Source of the DNA: Pinibacter soli
GTDB taxonomy: Bacteria; Bacteroidota; Bacteroidia; Chitinophagales; Chitinophagaceae
Assembly: GCF_029961145.1 (NCBI RefSeq)
Contig: NZ_JASBRG010000003.1
Coordinates: forward strand, 1 to 64,000
Direction of reading: 5' to 3'
DNA length: 64,000 nucleotides
The notes beneath the pieces were generated by a model that searched no databases, was not told where the DNA came from, and worked only from the letters and a program-made list of their open reading frames with translations. Each line of letters opens with the position of its first letter. Within the stretch, counting starts at the first letter, position 1. Positions 25,216 through 33,640 of the stretch are shown here, piece by piece. The position numbers and the translations under genes were made by a program.

Positions 25216-28200
25216 ATGATTGCAGATACTTTTATAAAAAGACCGGTAACAGCGATTGTAATTTCTATTGTAATCGTGTTGGTGGGAGTGATTGCGTTAA
25301 TCACGCTGCCGATAGGTCAATACCCGAATATCACACCACCTGTGGTGCAGGTTACGGGTAGCTATACAGGTGCCGATGCACAAACGGTAGAGCAAACGAC
25401 AACAACGCCTGTAGAGGTACAGATCAATGGTACACCGGGTATGTCATACCTGCAAAGTAACAGTACCAGTGATGGCCGTACTACTATCAATGTAAACTTT
25501 GAACTGGGTACAAATATTGACATCGCAGCTTTGGACGTGCAAAACCGTGTAGGTATTGCCACTCCACAACTGCCTGATGACGTAAAACGTTTGGGCCTTA
25601 CTGTTAGAAAACGTAACCCGAGCATTTTGATGCTGGTAGCGATGTATTCACCAAAAGGAACACACAACGTTTCTTTTATCGACAACTATACCAACATCTT
25701 CATTAAAGATGCCCTGCTGCGTTCAAAAGGGGTGGGTGATATCTTCACCCGTGCGGACGACTTCAGTATGCGTGTTTGGCTGGCGCCCGACAAAATGGCG
25801 AATCTTGGCCTCACAGCAACTGATGTAATTGCAGCCTTGCAGGAGCAAAACTTGCAGGTGGCCGCAGGTTCTATCGGCGGACCTCCGCAACATTCTGTGC
25901 AGGCTTTTGAATACACGGTGTTCAGTAATAGCCGCATCAGCAAGACGTCGGAGTTTGAAAACATTATCATCCGCACGAATCCAAAAGATGGATCCATTGT
26001 TTACCTCAAAGATGTTGCACGTGTTGAATTGGGCAAATTCAGCTATACAAGTAACTCTTTCGTTGATGGTAAAAGAGCTTCTTATTTGCTCGTTTATCAG
26101 GCTCCCGGAAGTAACGCCCTTGAGACTGCTGATGGCGTTGTGAAAACAATGGACAACCTTAAAAAGTCGTTTCCTGCAGATGTTGATTACGTAGTTCCTT
26201 TTGAATCTGTAACCGTTGTGAAAGTATCAATCGACGAGGTAATTGAAACTTTGTTGATCGCTCTTGCACTGGTTATTTTAGTGGTGTATTTGTTTCTTCA
26301 AAACTGGAGAGCAACACTCATTCCCGTTCTGGCCATTCCTGTAGCGATCATAGGTACGTTTATATTCTTCATACCACTCGGCTTTACAATTAATACATTG
26401 ACGCTTTTCGGATTCGTACTGGCCATTGGTATTGTGGTGGATGACGCTATTGTGGTAGTAGAAGCGGTACAACATTACATTGACGAACAAGGGCTTGACG
26501 CAAAAGAGGCGACACATCGTGCGATGAAGGACATCTCCGGTCCGGTAATTGCCATCGCTCTGATCCTTGCTGCGGTATTCGTTCCGGTTGGATTTATTCC
26601 GGGAATCGTGGGTCGTTTGTACCAGCAATTTGCGATCACCATCGCAATCTCTGTTGTAATCTCCGCGTTTGTGGCCCTTACGCTTACTCCGGCATTGTGT
26701 TCACTTATGTTGAAACCTCAACACCTTGATAAAAACTCTAAAGGTTTGGACAAGTTCTTCTTCAAATTCAATGAGTGGTTCAGAAGAACAAGTTTGAACT
26801 ATACATTGGGAGTAAGAAAAGCAATCAAGGGATCAAGATATGTGGTAATGTTGCTGTTGTGTCTTTTCGTGGGAGCATTCTTGCTGTTTAAAAACAAACC
26901 GACGGGCTTCATTCCTACAGAAGATGAAGGCCGTTTGTACATAACTTTTGAGTTGGCAGAGTCCGCTTCAACAACGCGAAGCCTTGCAGTACTTGATAGC
27001 GTAATGAACATTTTGAAAGATGTGCCCGAAGTGAAGCACTATGCGGCGCTAGGTGGTTTGAACGCCATTACGTTTGCTTCCAAATCCAATAGCGGTACGG
27101 TGTTTACACAATTAAAAGAGTGGGATCAGCGGAAAGATAAATCACAGCAATTGTATGCACTTATTGCAAAACTTCAACAAAAATTTGCGTCGATACAGGG
27201 AGCAAATATCATCGTAATTCCGCCGCCGGCCATTCCGGGTCTGGGTAATACAGGTGGTTTCAGCTTTATCCTGCAACAGCGTGAAAGTAATGACGATATC
27301 AAGGCTTTTGAAAAAGTGCTTCAGAACTTTTTAATGGAAGCAAACAAACGTCCGGAGATCGCAAGAGCCTTTTCATTCTTTACTGCACGCACTCCCGGTT
27401 ACCAGGTGGATGTGGACAGGGAGAAAGCGAAGCGTATGGGTGTATCTATTAGTGACGTGTACTCAACTATGCAAACATTCCTTGGAAGCCGCTATGTGAA
27501 CGACTTCACCGCTTATGGACGAAGTTTCCGCGTATTGGCGCAAGCCGATACTTTATATCGTGGCGATATTCAAAACCTGCAGCAATACTATGTTCGCAAC
27601 CAGGTTGGCGCCATGGTACCGTTAAGTGCGGTTACTAACTACAAGGTTGTTGAAAGTGCGCCGATGATCAGCCACTATAATCTTTTCCGTTCTGCGGAGA
27701 TCAACGGTGATTCAAAAGCCGGCTACAGCAGTGGAGACGCCATCCAGGCATTGCGAGAAGTGGCTGCAAAGGTGTTGCCGAATGGTTACGGTTACGAGTT
27801 CTCCGGTTTGAGTCGGGAGGAGATCAATGCAGGATCAAGTACGGTAATCATCTTCTCGATGTCGGTAATTTTCGTGTTCCTGTTCCTTGCTGCATTGTAT
27901 GAAAGCTGGTCCGTGCCATTCTCAGTATTGCTGGCGGTACCACTAGGTGCGTTCGGTGCGATTCTTACTTTGACCTTTACGAAATCTTTAAGCAACAACG
28001 TATATGCGCAAATTGGTTTGATCACGCTGATTGGTCTCGCGGCCAAAAACGCCATTCTGATCGTTGAGTTCGCGAAAGAAAGGGTAGATGTGGGCATCCC
28101 CATCGTGTCGGCCACATTGGATGCTGTTCGGATTCGTCTGCGTCCAATTCTGATGACATCATTGGCTTTCATTTTGGGTGTATTGCCACTTGTGTTCTCC

Positions 28201-28404
28201 AACGGAGCCGGTGCTGTTGCAAGGCAAACAATTGGTTATACGGTACTGGGCGGTATGATAGCAGCCACGCTATTTGCCATCTTCACCGTTCCTGTGTTGT
28301 TCGTATTGATCAGCCGCATTGCATATCCTGAAAAACGTTTACAGGACATTAAGAGTGGCAGAGAGAAGAGACAGACCAATGATGGTTACCAAGAAGAAAT
28401 GTGA
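25216..28404 (+). CDS. RND multidrug efflux permease (HAE1/AcrB family)
   Basis: The 1062-residue protein has the RND layout: TM1, a large periplasmic loop, TM2-7, a second loop, TM8-12. The proton-relay residues are visible as the Asp-Asp pair in GIVVDDAIVVVEAVQ (TM4) and the Lys in GLAAKNAILIVEFAKE (TM10). The N-terminal FIKRPVTAIVISIVIV and the PIGQYPNITPP and TTTPVEVQINGTPGM segments mark the hydrophobe/amphiphile (HAE1) group. Substrates are typically drugs, dyes, bile salts or detergents. A terminator follows at 28481. Confidence 0.96.
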   Translation: MIADTFIKRPVTAIVISIVIVLVGVIALITLPIGQYPNITPPVVQVTGSYTGADAQTVEQTTTTPVEVQINGTPGMSYLQSNSTSDGRTTINVNFELGTNIDIAALDVQNRVGIATPQLPDDVKRLGLTVRKRNPSILMLVAMYSPKGTHNVSFIDNYTNIFIKDALLRSKGVGDIFTRADDFSMRVWLAPDKMANLGLTATDVIAALQEQNLQVAAGSIGGPPQHSVQAFEYTVFSNSRISKTSEFENIIIRTNPKDGSIVYLKDVARVELGKFSYTSNSFVDGKRASYLLVYQAPGSNALETADGVVKTMDNLKKSFPADVDYVVPFESVTVVKVSIDEVIETLLIALALVILVVYLFLQNWRATLIPVLAIPVAIIGTFIFFIPLGFTINTLTLFGFVLAIGIVVDDAIVVVEAVQHYIDEQGLDAKEATHRAMKDISGPVIAIALILAAVFVPVGFIPGIVGRLYQQFAITIAISVVISAFVALTLTPALCSLMLKPQHLDKNSKGLDKFFFKFNEWFRRTSLNYTLGVRKAIKGSRYVVMLLLCLFVGAFLLFKNKPTGFIPTEDEGRLYITFELAESASTTRSLAVLDSVMNILKDVPEVKHYAALGGLNAITFASKSNSGTVFTQLKEWDQRKDKSQQLYALIAKLQQKFASIQGANIIVIPPPAIPGLGNTGGFSFILQQRESNDDIKAFEKVLQNFLMEANKRPEIARAFSFFTARTPGYQVDVDREKAKRMGVSISDVYSTMQTFLGSRYVNDFTAYGRSFRVLAQADTLYRGDIQNLQQYYVRNQVGAMVPLSAVTNYKVVESAPMISHYNLFRSAEINGDSKAGYSSGDAIQALREVAAKVLPNGYGYEFSGLSREEINAGSSTVIIFSMSVIFVFLFLAALYESWSVPFSVLLAVPLGAFGAILTLTFTKSLSNNVYAQIGLITLIGLAAKNAILIVEFAKERVDVGIPIVSATLDAVRIRLRPILMTSLAFILGVLPLVFSNGAGAVARQTIGYTVLGGMIAATLFAIFTVPVLFVLISRIAYPEKRLQDIKSGREKRQTNDGYQEEM

Positions 28405-28628
28405 TAATTTGAAAATTTGAAAATGAGAGAGATGGAACGCAGATTGTCACGATTGTAATGATTTATTAAGATTAATAGTAAAGCCTCCGGAGAGTTTTCT
28501 TCGGAGGCTTTTATTTTTGAGGAATTCGCCAGCAAAGAACAAAAGGATAATAGAAAAAATCATAACAATCGTGACAATCTGCGTTCTTCCTCATTTTCAA
28601 ATTTTCAAATTAGCATATTTTCAAATTA
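28403..28628. repeat. Three-layer nested inverted repeat (families F and A around a terminator)
   Basis: Outermost: AATTTGAAAATTTGAAAATG (28407-28426) facing CATTTTCAAATTTTCAAATT (28592-28611). Middle, family A: GGAACGCAGATTGTCACGAT (28434-28453) facing ATCGTGACAATCTGCGTTC (28568-28586). The core is the stem-loop terminator at 28481-28518. This is the clearest case of concentric layers in the window. Confidence 0.88.
28481..28518 (+). terminator. Terminator of the RND operon
   Basis: AAGCCTCCG (28481-28489) pairs with CGGAGGCTT (28502-28510), followed by TTATTTTTG. It lies at the centre of the nested repeat after the permease gene. Confidence 0.85.
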
Positions 28629-28638
28629 ACTTGCAGCT

Positions 28639-29847
28639 ATGCTAGCAACTGCTGTTCAGACTTATCGTGATGCTTATAAGGGCCTTTCCAGATCTACATG
28701 GTGTCTTTCGCTTGTAATGTTGATTAACAGGAGTGGAACGATGGTTGTTCCCTTCATGACGATTTATGCTACGCAGAAATTACACTTTACATTAACGCAG
28801 GCTGGTATCATAATGGGTCTGTTTGGATTGGGCGCTATTGCGGGAGCATTTATTGGGGGCAAGCTCACTGATAAGATGGGCTTTTATCCTGTGCAGATAA
28901 CTGCATTGGTGAGCGGCGGTTTGTTATTTATGGTGATTGGTTTTCTTACAACATTTCTTTCGCTTTGTATCGGTGTTTTTATTCTTAGTTTTTGCAATGA
29001 ATCTTTTCGACCGGCAAATTCTACGGCCATTGCGTTTTACAGTTCGCCAGAAAATAGGACCCGTTCTTATTCACTGAATCGTTTTGCCATCAATCTCGGA
29101 TGGTCCGTTGGTGGTGCATTGGGAGGATTTCTTGCCGGGCACAATTATCATTTATTGTTTTGGGTGGATGGTTGCACAAATATTTTCGCAGCCTTGCTGA
29201 TGTTAAAGATATTGCCGAGAGTAGATTACAAAAAACATGAAACCTCCCACGAACAGCAATCAGCAATATCATCCCCTTATCGTGATAAGGTATACATTAC
29301 GTTCATTATTTTAACCATCGTTTTTGCAACCTGCTTTTTACAGTTGTTCGGTATGCAACCTGTTTACCTCAAGTCAGAATGGAAAATTACAGAACAGCAG
29401 ATCGGGTTGTTAATGGCGGAAAACGGATTGATCATTGCGTTTATTGAGATGATTCTTGTTCATAAAATAGAAGGCAAACGCCACAATCTATTTTATATTA
29501 CCAATGGCATTCTTTGCATTGGGCTTGCATATATTTTGCTGAATGTGTTGCCATCACTTTTTATAGTCGCCGTTTTTACTACTGCGTTGATAACGTTAGG
29601 GGAAATACAATGTCTTCCGTTTATGAACAGCTATTGGATTGGACGAACCCAACCTCACAACAGAGGCAGTTATGCGGCATTGTATACCATTGCATGGTCA
29701 AGTGCGCAGATTGCCGCGCCGGCATTAGGCTCGCAGGTGGCGCAGTATGCAGGGTTTCGTACGCTGTGGTGGGTGATTAGTATTATTTGTGGTACAGTTG
29801 CGTTGGGAATGTTTTTGTTGAAAAGGTTTGAGGGGAAGATGGTTTAG
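28639..29847 (+). CDS. MFS transporter (drug/sugar type)
   Basis: The 402-residue protein has about 12 membrane segments, with GAIAGAFIGGKLTDKMGFYPVQ after TM2 as the conserved MFS loop motif (G-x-L-x-D-x-x-G type). The N-terminal domain begins SRSTWCLSLVMLINRSGTMVVP, as in MdtH-like transporters. It may export drugs or metabolites. It follows the RND operon but is separated by its terminator, and ends against the hairpin array at 29848. Confidence 0.87.
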   Translation: MLATAVQTYRDAYKGLSRSTWCLSLVMLINRSGTMVVPFMTIYATQKLHFTLTQAGIIMGLFGLGAIAGAFIGGKLTDKMGFYPVQITALVSGGLLFMVIGFLTTFLSLCIGVFILSFCNESFRPANSTAIAFYSSPENRTRSYSLNRFAINLGWSVGGALGGFLAGHNYHLLFWVDGCTNIFAALLMLKILPRVDYKKHETSHEQQSAISSPYRDKVYITFIILTIVFATCFLQLFGMQPVYLKSEWKITEQQIGLLMAENGLIIAFIEMILVHKIEGKRHNLFYITNGILCIGLAYILLNVLPSLFIVAVFTTALITLGEIQCLPFMNSYWIGRTQPHNRGSYAALYTIAWSSAQIAAPALGSQVAQYAGFRTLWWVISIICGTVALGMFLLKRFEGKMV

Positions 29848-30050
29848 GTGCTCTGCAAGGCTTGTAGCCTCGCAGCACTATTCTGTTGCCTCTGGCAACA
29901 AATAATCGCCACAGGCGATGGAATATTGCTCCGAAGCTGGAAGCTTCGAAGAGCGCGTTCGCTCAATCCTATTCAACCGTTGAAGGGTGCGACGCAACAA
30001 AAGCAAAATAGGATTACCAATGCTCACTTCATAACATTGATAATCCTATC
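29848..30050. repeat. String of seven consecutive short stem-loops
   Basis: In order: GTGCT...AGCAC (29848-29878); TGTTGCC-TCT-GGCAACA (29884-29900); ATCGCC-ACA-GGCGAT (29905-29919); CGAAGCT-GGA-AGCTTCG (29932-29948); GAGCG-CGTT-CGCTC (29951-29964); AATCCTATT (29965-29973) with AATAGGATT (30007-30015); ATAGGATTACCAATG (30008-30022) with CATTGATAATCCTAT (30035-30049). Three hairpins have 3-base loops. The last two share an arm and exclude each other. The array starts on the MFS stop codon, between convergent genes. An 82-codon frame crossing it is not credible as protein. Confidence 0.8.
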
Positions 30051-30106
30051 TACAAGTCTCCAATATATCGAAGACCAACTAATTTCTAATTCCTAGTTCT
30101 TGGTCC

Positions 30107-31423
30107 CTAGCTCTCTACTGCCCAATGATCCCTGTCATCCGGCGAGAACTTCCATGGAGCAAAGTTATTTTCTACATTGCTGAACATACCGTTCCACTCT
30201 TGTGGAGCATTGCTTTCTTCCATGATCAGAGAACGTCGCAGTTCCATAATAATTTCAAGCGGGCTGATGCTCACAGGACATTCTTCTACGCAGGCGTTAC
30301 AGGTGGTACATGCTCTTAGTTCTTCAACGCTGATGTAATCGTGGAGTAATGTTTTTCCATCTTCTTTAAACTCACCATTCGCATCGATGTTTTTACCAAC
30401 CTCTTCAATACGGTCGCGTGTATCCATCATGATCTTACGCGGAGAAAGGAGTTTGCCTGTCTGGTTGGCCGGACAAGCCGCTGTGCAACGTCCGCATTCC
30501 GTGCAGGAATAGGCGTCCAGTAAATTGCGCCAGCTAAGATCTGTGACGTCTTTCGCGCCGAATTTTGCAGGAGGTGCCGCGTCTGCAGGAGCCAGTTCAG
30601 GCTGCATCGCATATAACACTTCATTTTGCACCTCGGGCATATTTTTGATATAGCCTTCTGGTTTTAAACGTGCATAATACGCATTCGGAAATGCCAACAG
30701 AATATGTAAATGTTTTGAAAAAGGTAGATAGTTTAGAAAAGCCAAAATGCCTACAATGTGTAACCACCAACAAATTCTTTCAAATGCCATAAGCGTGTTG
30801 TCGCTGAAGCCATTTAATAATGGATGCAGGTATTGAGAGAAAATGAAATTGCCGGTTGGGTGTTCTATAAAATGTGCTACGCCGCGAATCTGAAGCTCAG
30901 TGTCGCATGCATTCATCTTTAAGAACAATATCATCAAAATGATCTCCGTGATCAAAATGTAGTTCGCGTCACTACGTGGCCAGCCATCCAAATCATGACT
31001 GATAAAACGTCTCAGCTTAATGATATTTCTGCGGATCAGGAAAGTTGCACAGGCGATAATTGTAAGAACAGCCAGAATTTCAAAACCATTGATCAGTACA
31101 CCGTAAAAACTGCCGAGAAAACCCGCGAAAAGACGGTGCGTTCCAAAAATACCGTCCAGCAATATTTCAAGCACCTCGGTATTGATGATGATGAAACCGG
31201 CATATACAAAGAAGTGTAGAATTGCTACAGGAGGGTTGCGGAACATCTTTTTTTGTCCGAAAGCCAGCAGGAACACATTTTTCCAGCGATCGGAAGGGTG
31301 GTCTTTGTAGGATTCATCTTTGCCCAACAATATATTTCTTCGGATTGCAGATATTCTTTTGCTGAACATCCAGATGGCAACAGCTAAAATGACCACAAAA
31401 GCAATTTGCTGAAAAATGTGCAT
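30107..31423 (-). CDS. Membrane-bound 4Fe-4S oxidoreductase subunit (HdrC/GlpC-like)
   Basis: The 438-residue protein has an N-terminal membrane domain of about five to six helices and a C-terminal ferredoxin domain with two [4Fe-4S] motifs, CTECGRCTAACP and CTTCNACVEECP. This fits the heterodisulfide reductase subunit C / succinate dehydrogenase-like group that passes electrons between the quinone pool and a cytoplasmic partner. In many Bacteroidota such a gene is followed by one for a CCG-domain (HdrB-like) protein; here the stop is followed by the hairpin array and a convergent MFS gene, so the partner is missing at this site. The electron donor or acceptor is unknown. Confidence 0.88.
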   Translation of the reverse strand: MHIFQQIAFVVILAVAIWMFSKRISAIRRNILLGKDESYKDHPSDRWKNVFLLAFGQKKMFRNPPVAILHFFVYAGFIIINTEVLEILLDGIFGTHRLFAGFLGSFYGVLINGFEILAVLTIIACATFLIRRNIIKLRRFISHDLDGWPRSDANYILITEIILMILFLKMNACDTELQIRGVAHFIEHPTGNFIFSQYLHPLLNGFSDNTLMAFERICWWLHIVGILAFLNYLPFSKHLHILLAFPNAYYARLKPEGYIKNMPEVQNEVLYAMQPELAPADAAPPAKFGAKDVTDLSWRNLLDAYSCTECGRCTAACPANQTGKLLSPRKIMMDTRDRIEEVGKNIDANGEFKEDGKTLLHDYISVEELRACTTCNACVEECPVSISPLEIIMELRRSLIMEESNAPQEWNGMFSNVENNFAPWKFSPDDRDHWAVES

Positions 31424-31461
31424 GGCGAGTTTTTGATTACGTGCCCGAAATTAGTTTAGAT

Positions 31462-31618
31462 AATTGAAAATGGAAAATTGAAAGTTGAAAATGAGAAAGA
31501 ACGTAGATTTTCAAGATTGTCAAGATTTGTTATGATTTTTTTGATTTGAATTTCTAAGCCATTAATGTCAAAATAGATTTCCTTAACTTTCAACTTTCAA
31601 TTTTCCACTTTCAATTCA
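31462..31618. repeat. Inverted repeat, family E, with an unpaired family A arm
   Basis: GAAAATTGAAAGTTGAAAAT (31473-31492) faces CTTTCAACTTTCAATTTTCC-like sequence at 31585-31605. Inside, a single family A arm (ACGTAGATTTTCAAGATTGT from 31501) has no partner. The gap separates the divergent Fe-S and phosphoribosyltransferase genes, so it also contains both promoters, which I cannot place. Confidence 0.75.
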
Positions 31619-31624
31619 ATAATA

Positions 31625-32125
31625 ATGGGCGAACAGAAAAATTATATCCTCGATAAAAAGATAGCAACAAAAAAGCTGGAAAGAATGGCCTATGAGATAG
31701 CGGAGCAAAATGTGGGAGAGAAGCGCCTCATCCTTGCCGGCATAAAAGATAACGGTGTTGCCATGGCACATTATCTCAGGAAATTATTGCAGTCGATTTT
31801 TCCCGGTGACATTGATGTAATAGAACTGAATCTTGATAAAAGAAATCCTGGCGAAATAGAAATCAGCAGCACAGAAAATTTTGATGATGCAGTTATCATT
31901 GTTGTAGACGATGTAGCCAATAGCGGAAAAACGATGTTGTACGCACTAAAGCCTTTTCTACAATATCATCCTAAAAAAATTCAAACCCTTGCTTTAGTTG
32001 AAAGAACGCATAAAGTTTATCCGGTAAACACAGATTATGTGGGCGTTTCACTCGCTACCACTTTGCAGGAGCACATTTTTGTGGAGGTGGAAGGAGGAGA
32101 GGTTACAGGAGCATACTTAGTGTAG
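31625..32125 (+). CDS. PyrR-like phosphoribosyltransferase
   Basis: The 166-residue type I phosphoribosyltransferase has the PRPP-binding loop VIIVVDDVANSGKTMLYAL near residues 90-108 and an N-terminal ILAGIKDNGVAMA loop. It resembles the PyrR uracil phosphoribosyltransferase/attenuator group more than hypoxanthine or adenine enzymes. No pyrimidine genes are nearby, so its base specificity is open. It is a single gene converging on ychF. Confidence 0.82.
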   Translation: MGEQKNYILDKKIATKKLERMAYEIAEQNVGEKRLILAGIKDNGVAMAHYLRKLLQSIFPGDIDVIELNLDKRNPGEIEISSTENFDDAVIIVVDDVANSGKTMLYALKPFLQYHPKKIQTLALVERTHKVYPVNTDYVGVSLATTLQEHIFVEVEGGEVTGAYLV

Positions 32126-32262
32126 TTGAAAATTGAACGTTGAAAGTTGAAAATGCATTTATGCGGAATGTTCTTTAAATAAAAAAAGCAGCACAAATCG
32201 TGCTGCTTAAATATTTGAGTGAAGCTGAGCTGGAGACCCATTTTCAATTTTCAACTAACTAA
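32126..32262. repeat. Inverted repeat, family E, around the ychF terminator
   Basis: GTTGAAAATTGAACGTTGAA (32125-32144) faces CATTTTCAATTTTCAACT (32240-32257). It spans the whole gap between the two convergent genes, with the ychF terminator in the middle. Confidence 0.75.
32174..32208 (-). terminator. Terminator of ychF
   Basis: AAGCAGCAC (32186-32194) pairs with GTGCTGCTT (32200-32208) around a 5-base loop. The T-run is on the minus strand (seven A at 32181-32187 on the plus strand), so it ends the ychF transcript. Confidence 0.82.
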
Positions 32263-33359
32263 ACGTTAAAGCGGAAGTGCATCACATCGCCATCCTTCAC
32301 AATATATTCCTTGCCTTCAATTCTTAATTTACCCGCTTCGCGGCAGGCAGCTTCAGAACCCAGCGTTACGAAGTCGGTGTACGCAATAACCTCAGCCTTA
32401 ATAAAACCTTTTTCAAAGTCTGTGTGGATCACACTTGCCGCTTGCGGCGCTTTCCAACCTTCGTGGATCGTCCAGGCGCGAACTTCCTGCACACCGGCAG
32501 TAAAGTAAGTTTGCAATTGCAACAGGCTGTACGTAGAGCGGATCAGCTTGTTCAAAGCAGGTTCTTCCATGTGATATTCACCCATGAACAATTCACGATC
32601 ATCGGCATTTTCCATTTCGGCAATTTGCGCCTCAATGGAGTTGTTCATGACAATCACCTTTGCATCTTCGTCAGCAACGGCAGCTTGTAATGCCTGTGAA
32701 TATTTGTTTCCCGTATGCATAGAAGGCTCATCAACGTTTGCAACATACAACACTGGCTTTTCTGTTAAAAGGAACAGATCTGCAATAGCTGCTTTATCTT
32801 CCTTGCTTAAATCCAGTGAACGGATGCTTTTTCCCTGCTCAAGATGCGCCTTGCAGCGTTTCAACACTTCGAACTCAGCTTTTACTTTGGCATCGCCTGT
32901 TTTAGCAAGTTTTTCAGAACGCTGGTATTTTTTATCAACACTTTCAAGGTCCTTCAACTGCAATTCTGTATCGATGATTTCTTTATCAGAAACCGGATTG
33001 ATCGCTCCTTCATCACGAAGAACGTTTTCATCTTCGAAACAACGGATCACGTGAACGATCGCATCTACTTCACGAATATTTGCCAGGAATTTATTTCCCA
33101 GACCTTCGCCTTTGCTCGCACCGCGAACAAGACCCGCGATATCAACGATTTCAATTTGCGTAGGCACAGTGCGGTTAGGTTTAACCAGTTCCTCCAGCTT
33201 GGTGATTCTTTCGTCAGGTACATCTACCAAACCTACGTTCGGCTCGATGGTACAGAAACGGTAGTTGCTGGCCTGAGCCTTTGCACTGTTACTAACTGCG
33301 TTAAACAAGGTAGATTTTCCAACATTTGGTAATCCTACAATCCCTGCTTTCAATCCCAT
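32259..33359 (-). CDS. ychF: Redox-regulated ATPase YchF (Obg-family)
   Basis: The 366-residue protein starts [20 protein letters not shown], with the G1 loop and the Obg-family switch region [20 protein letters not shown]. The NVDE word stands where most G proteins have NKxD, which explains why YchF prefers ATP to GTP. A coiled-coil insert and a C-terminal TGS domain ([26 protein letters not shown]) follow. It binds the ribosome and affects stress responses and translation. Length is normal. Confidence 0.96.
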   Translation of the reverse strand: MGLKAGIVGLPNVGKSTLFNAVSNSAKAQASNYRFCTIEPNVGLVDVPDERITKLEELVKPNRTVPTQIEIVDIAGLVRGASKGEGLGNKFLANIREVDAIVHVIRCFEDENVLRDEGAINPVSDKEIIDTELQLKDLESVDKKYQRSEKLAKTGDAKVKAEFEVLKRCKAHLEQGKSIRSLDLSKEDKAAIADLFLLTEKPVLYVANVDEPSMHTGNKYSQALQAAVADEDAKVIVMNNSIEAQIAEMENADDRELFMGEYHMEEPALNKLIRSTYSLLQLQTYFTAGVQEVRAWTIHEGWKAPQAASVIHTDFEKGFIKAEVIAYTDFVTLGSEAACREAGKLRIEGKEYIVKDGDVMHFRFNV

Positions 33360-33419
33360 GATTATATATGTTTATTAATTTAAATGTATTAAGCCCGTTA
33401 TCCGGGGCGCAAAGATAGC

Positions 33420-33637
33420 TTGCTAATTTGAAAATTTGAAAATTTGAAAATTTGAAAATGGAACAGCCGCTTCATGAATGCATTTTGAACTCCTTTGACA
33501 TAATAAAATTGAAATAACTCGTTTCATATCAGGTAATTCAGTCGTATATTGGCATTTTACACAGAAAGCATTTTCAAATTAGCACATTTTCAAATTTGCA
33601 TATTAGGCTTTCTCATATTTTCAAATTTTCAAATTAA
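33420..33637. repeat. Inverted repeat, family F (TTTGAAAA tandem words)
   Basis: The left arm at 33420-33460 is four tandem TTTGAAAA words. The right arm at 33569-33637 has several CAAATT/TTTTCAAAT words. The gap lies between the divergent ychF and spmAB genes. Tandem short words within inverted arms make the pairing register loose. Confidence 0.75.
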
Positions 33638-33640
33638 TTC

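Noticed and set aside
29848-30096. 82-codon plus-strand frame after the MFS gene
   Set aside because: It is made almost entirely of hairpin sequence, starts right after a stop codon and has no domain-like pattern.
33420-33637. CRISPR array from tandem TTTGAAAA words
   Set aside because: The words are 8 bases long with no unique spacers, and no cas genes are in the window.
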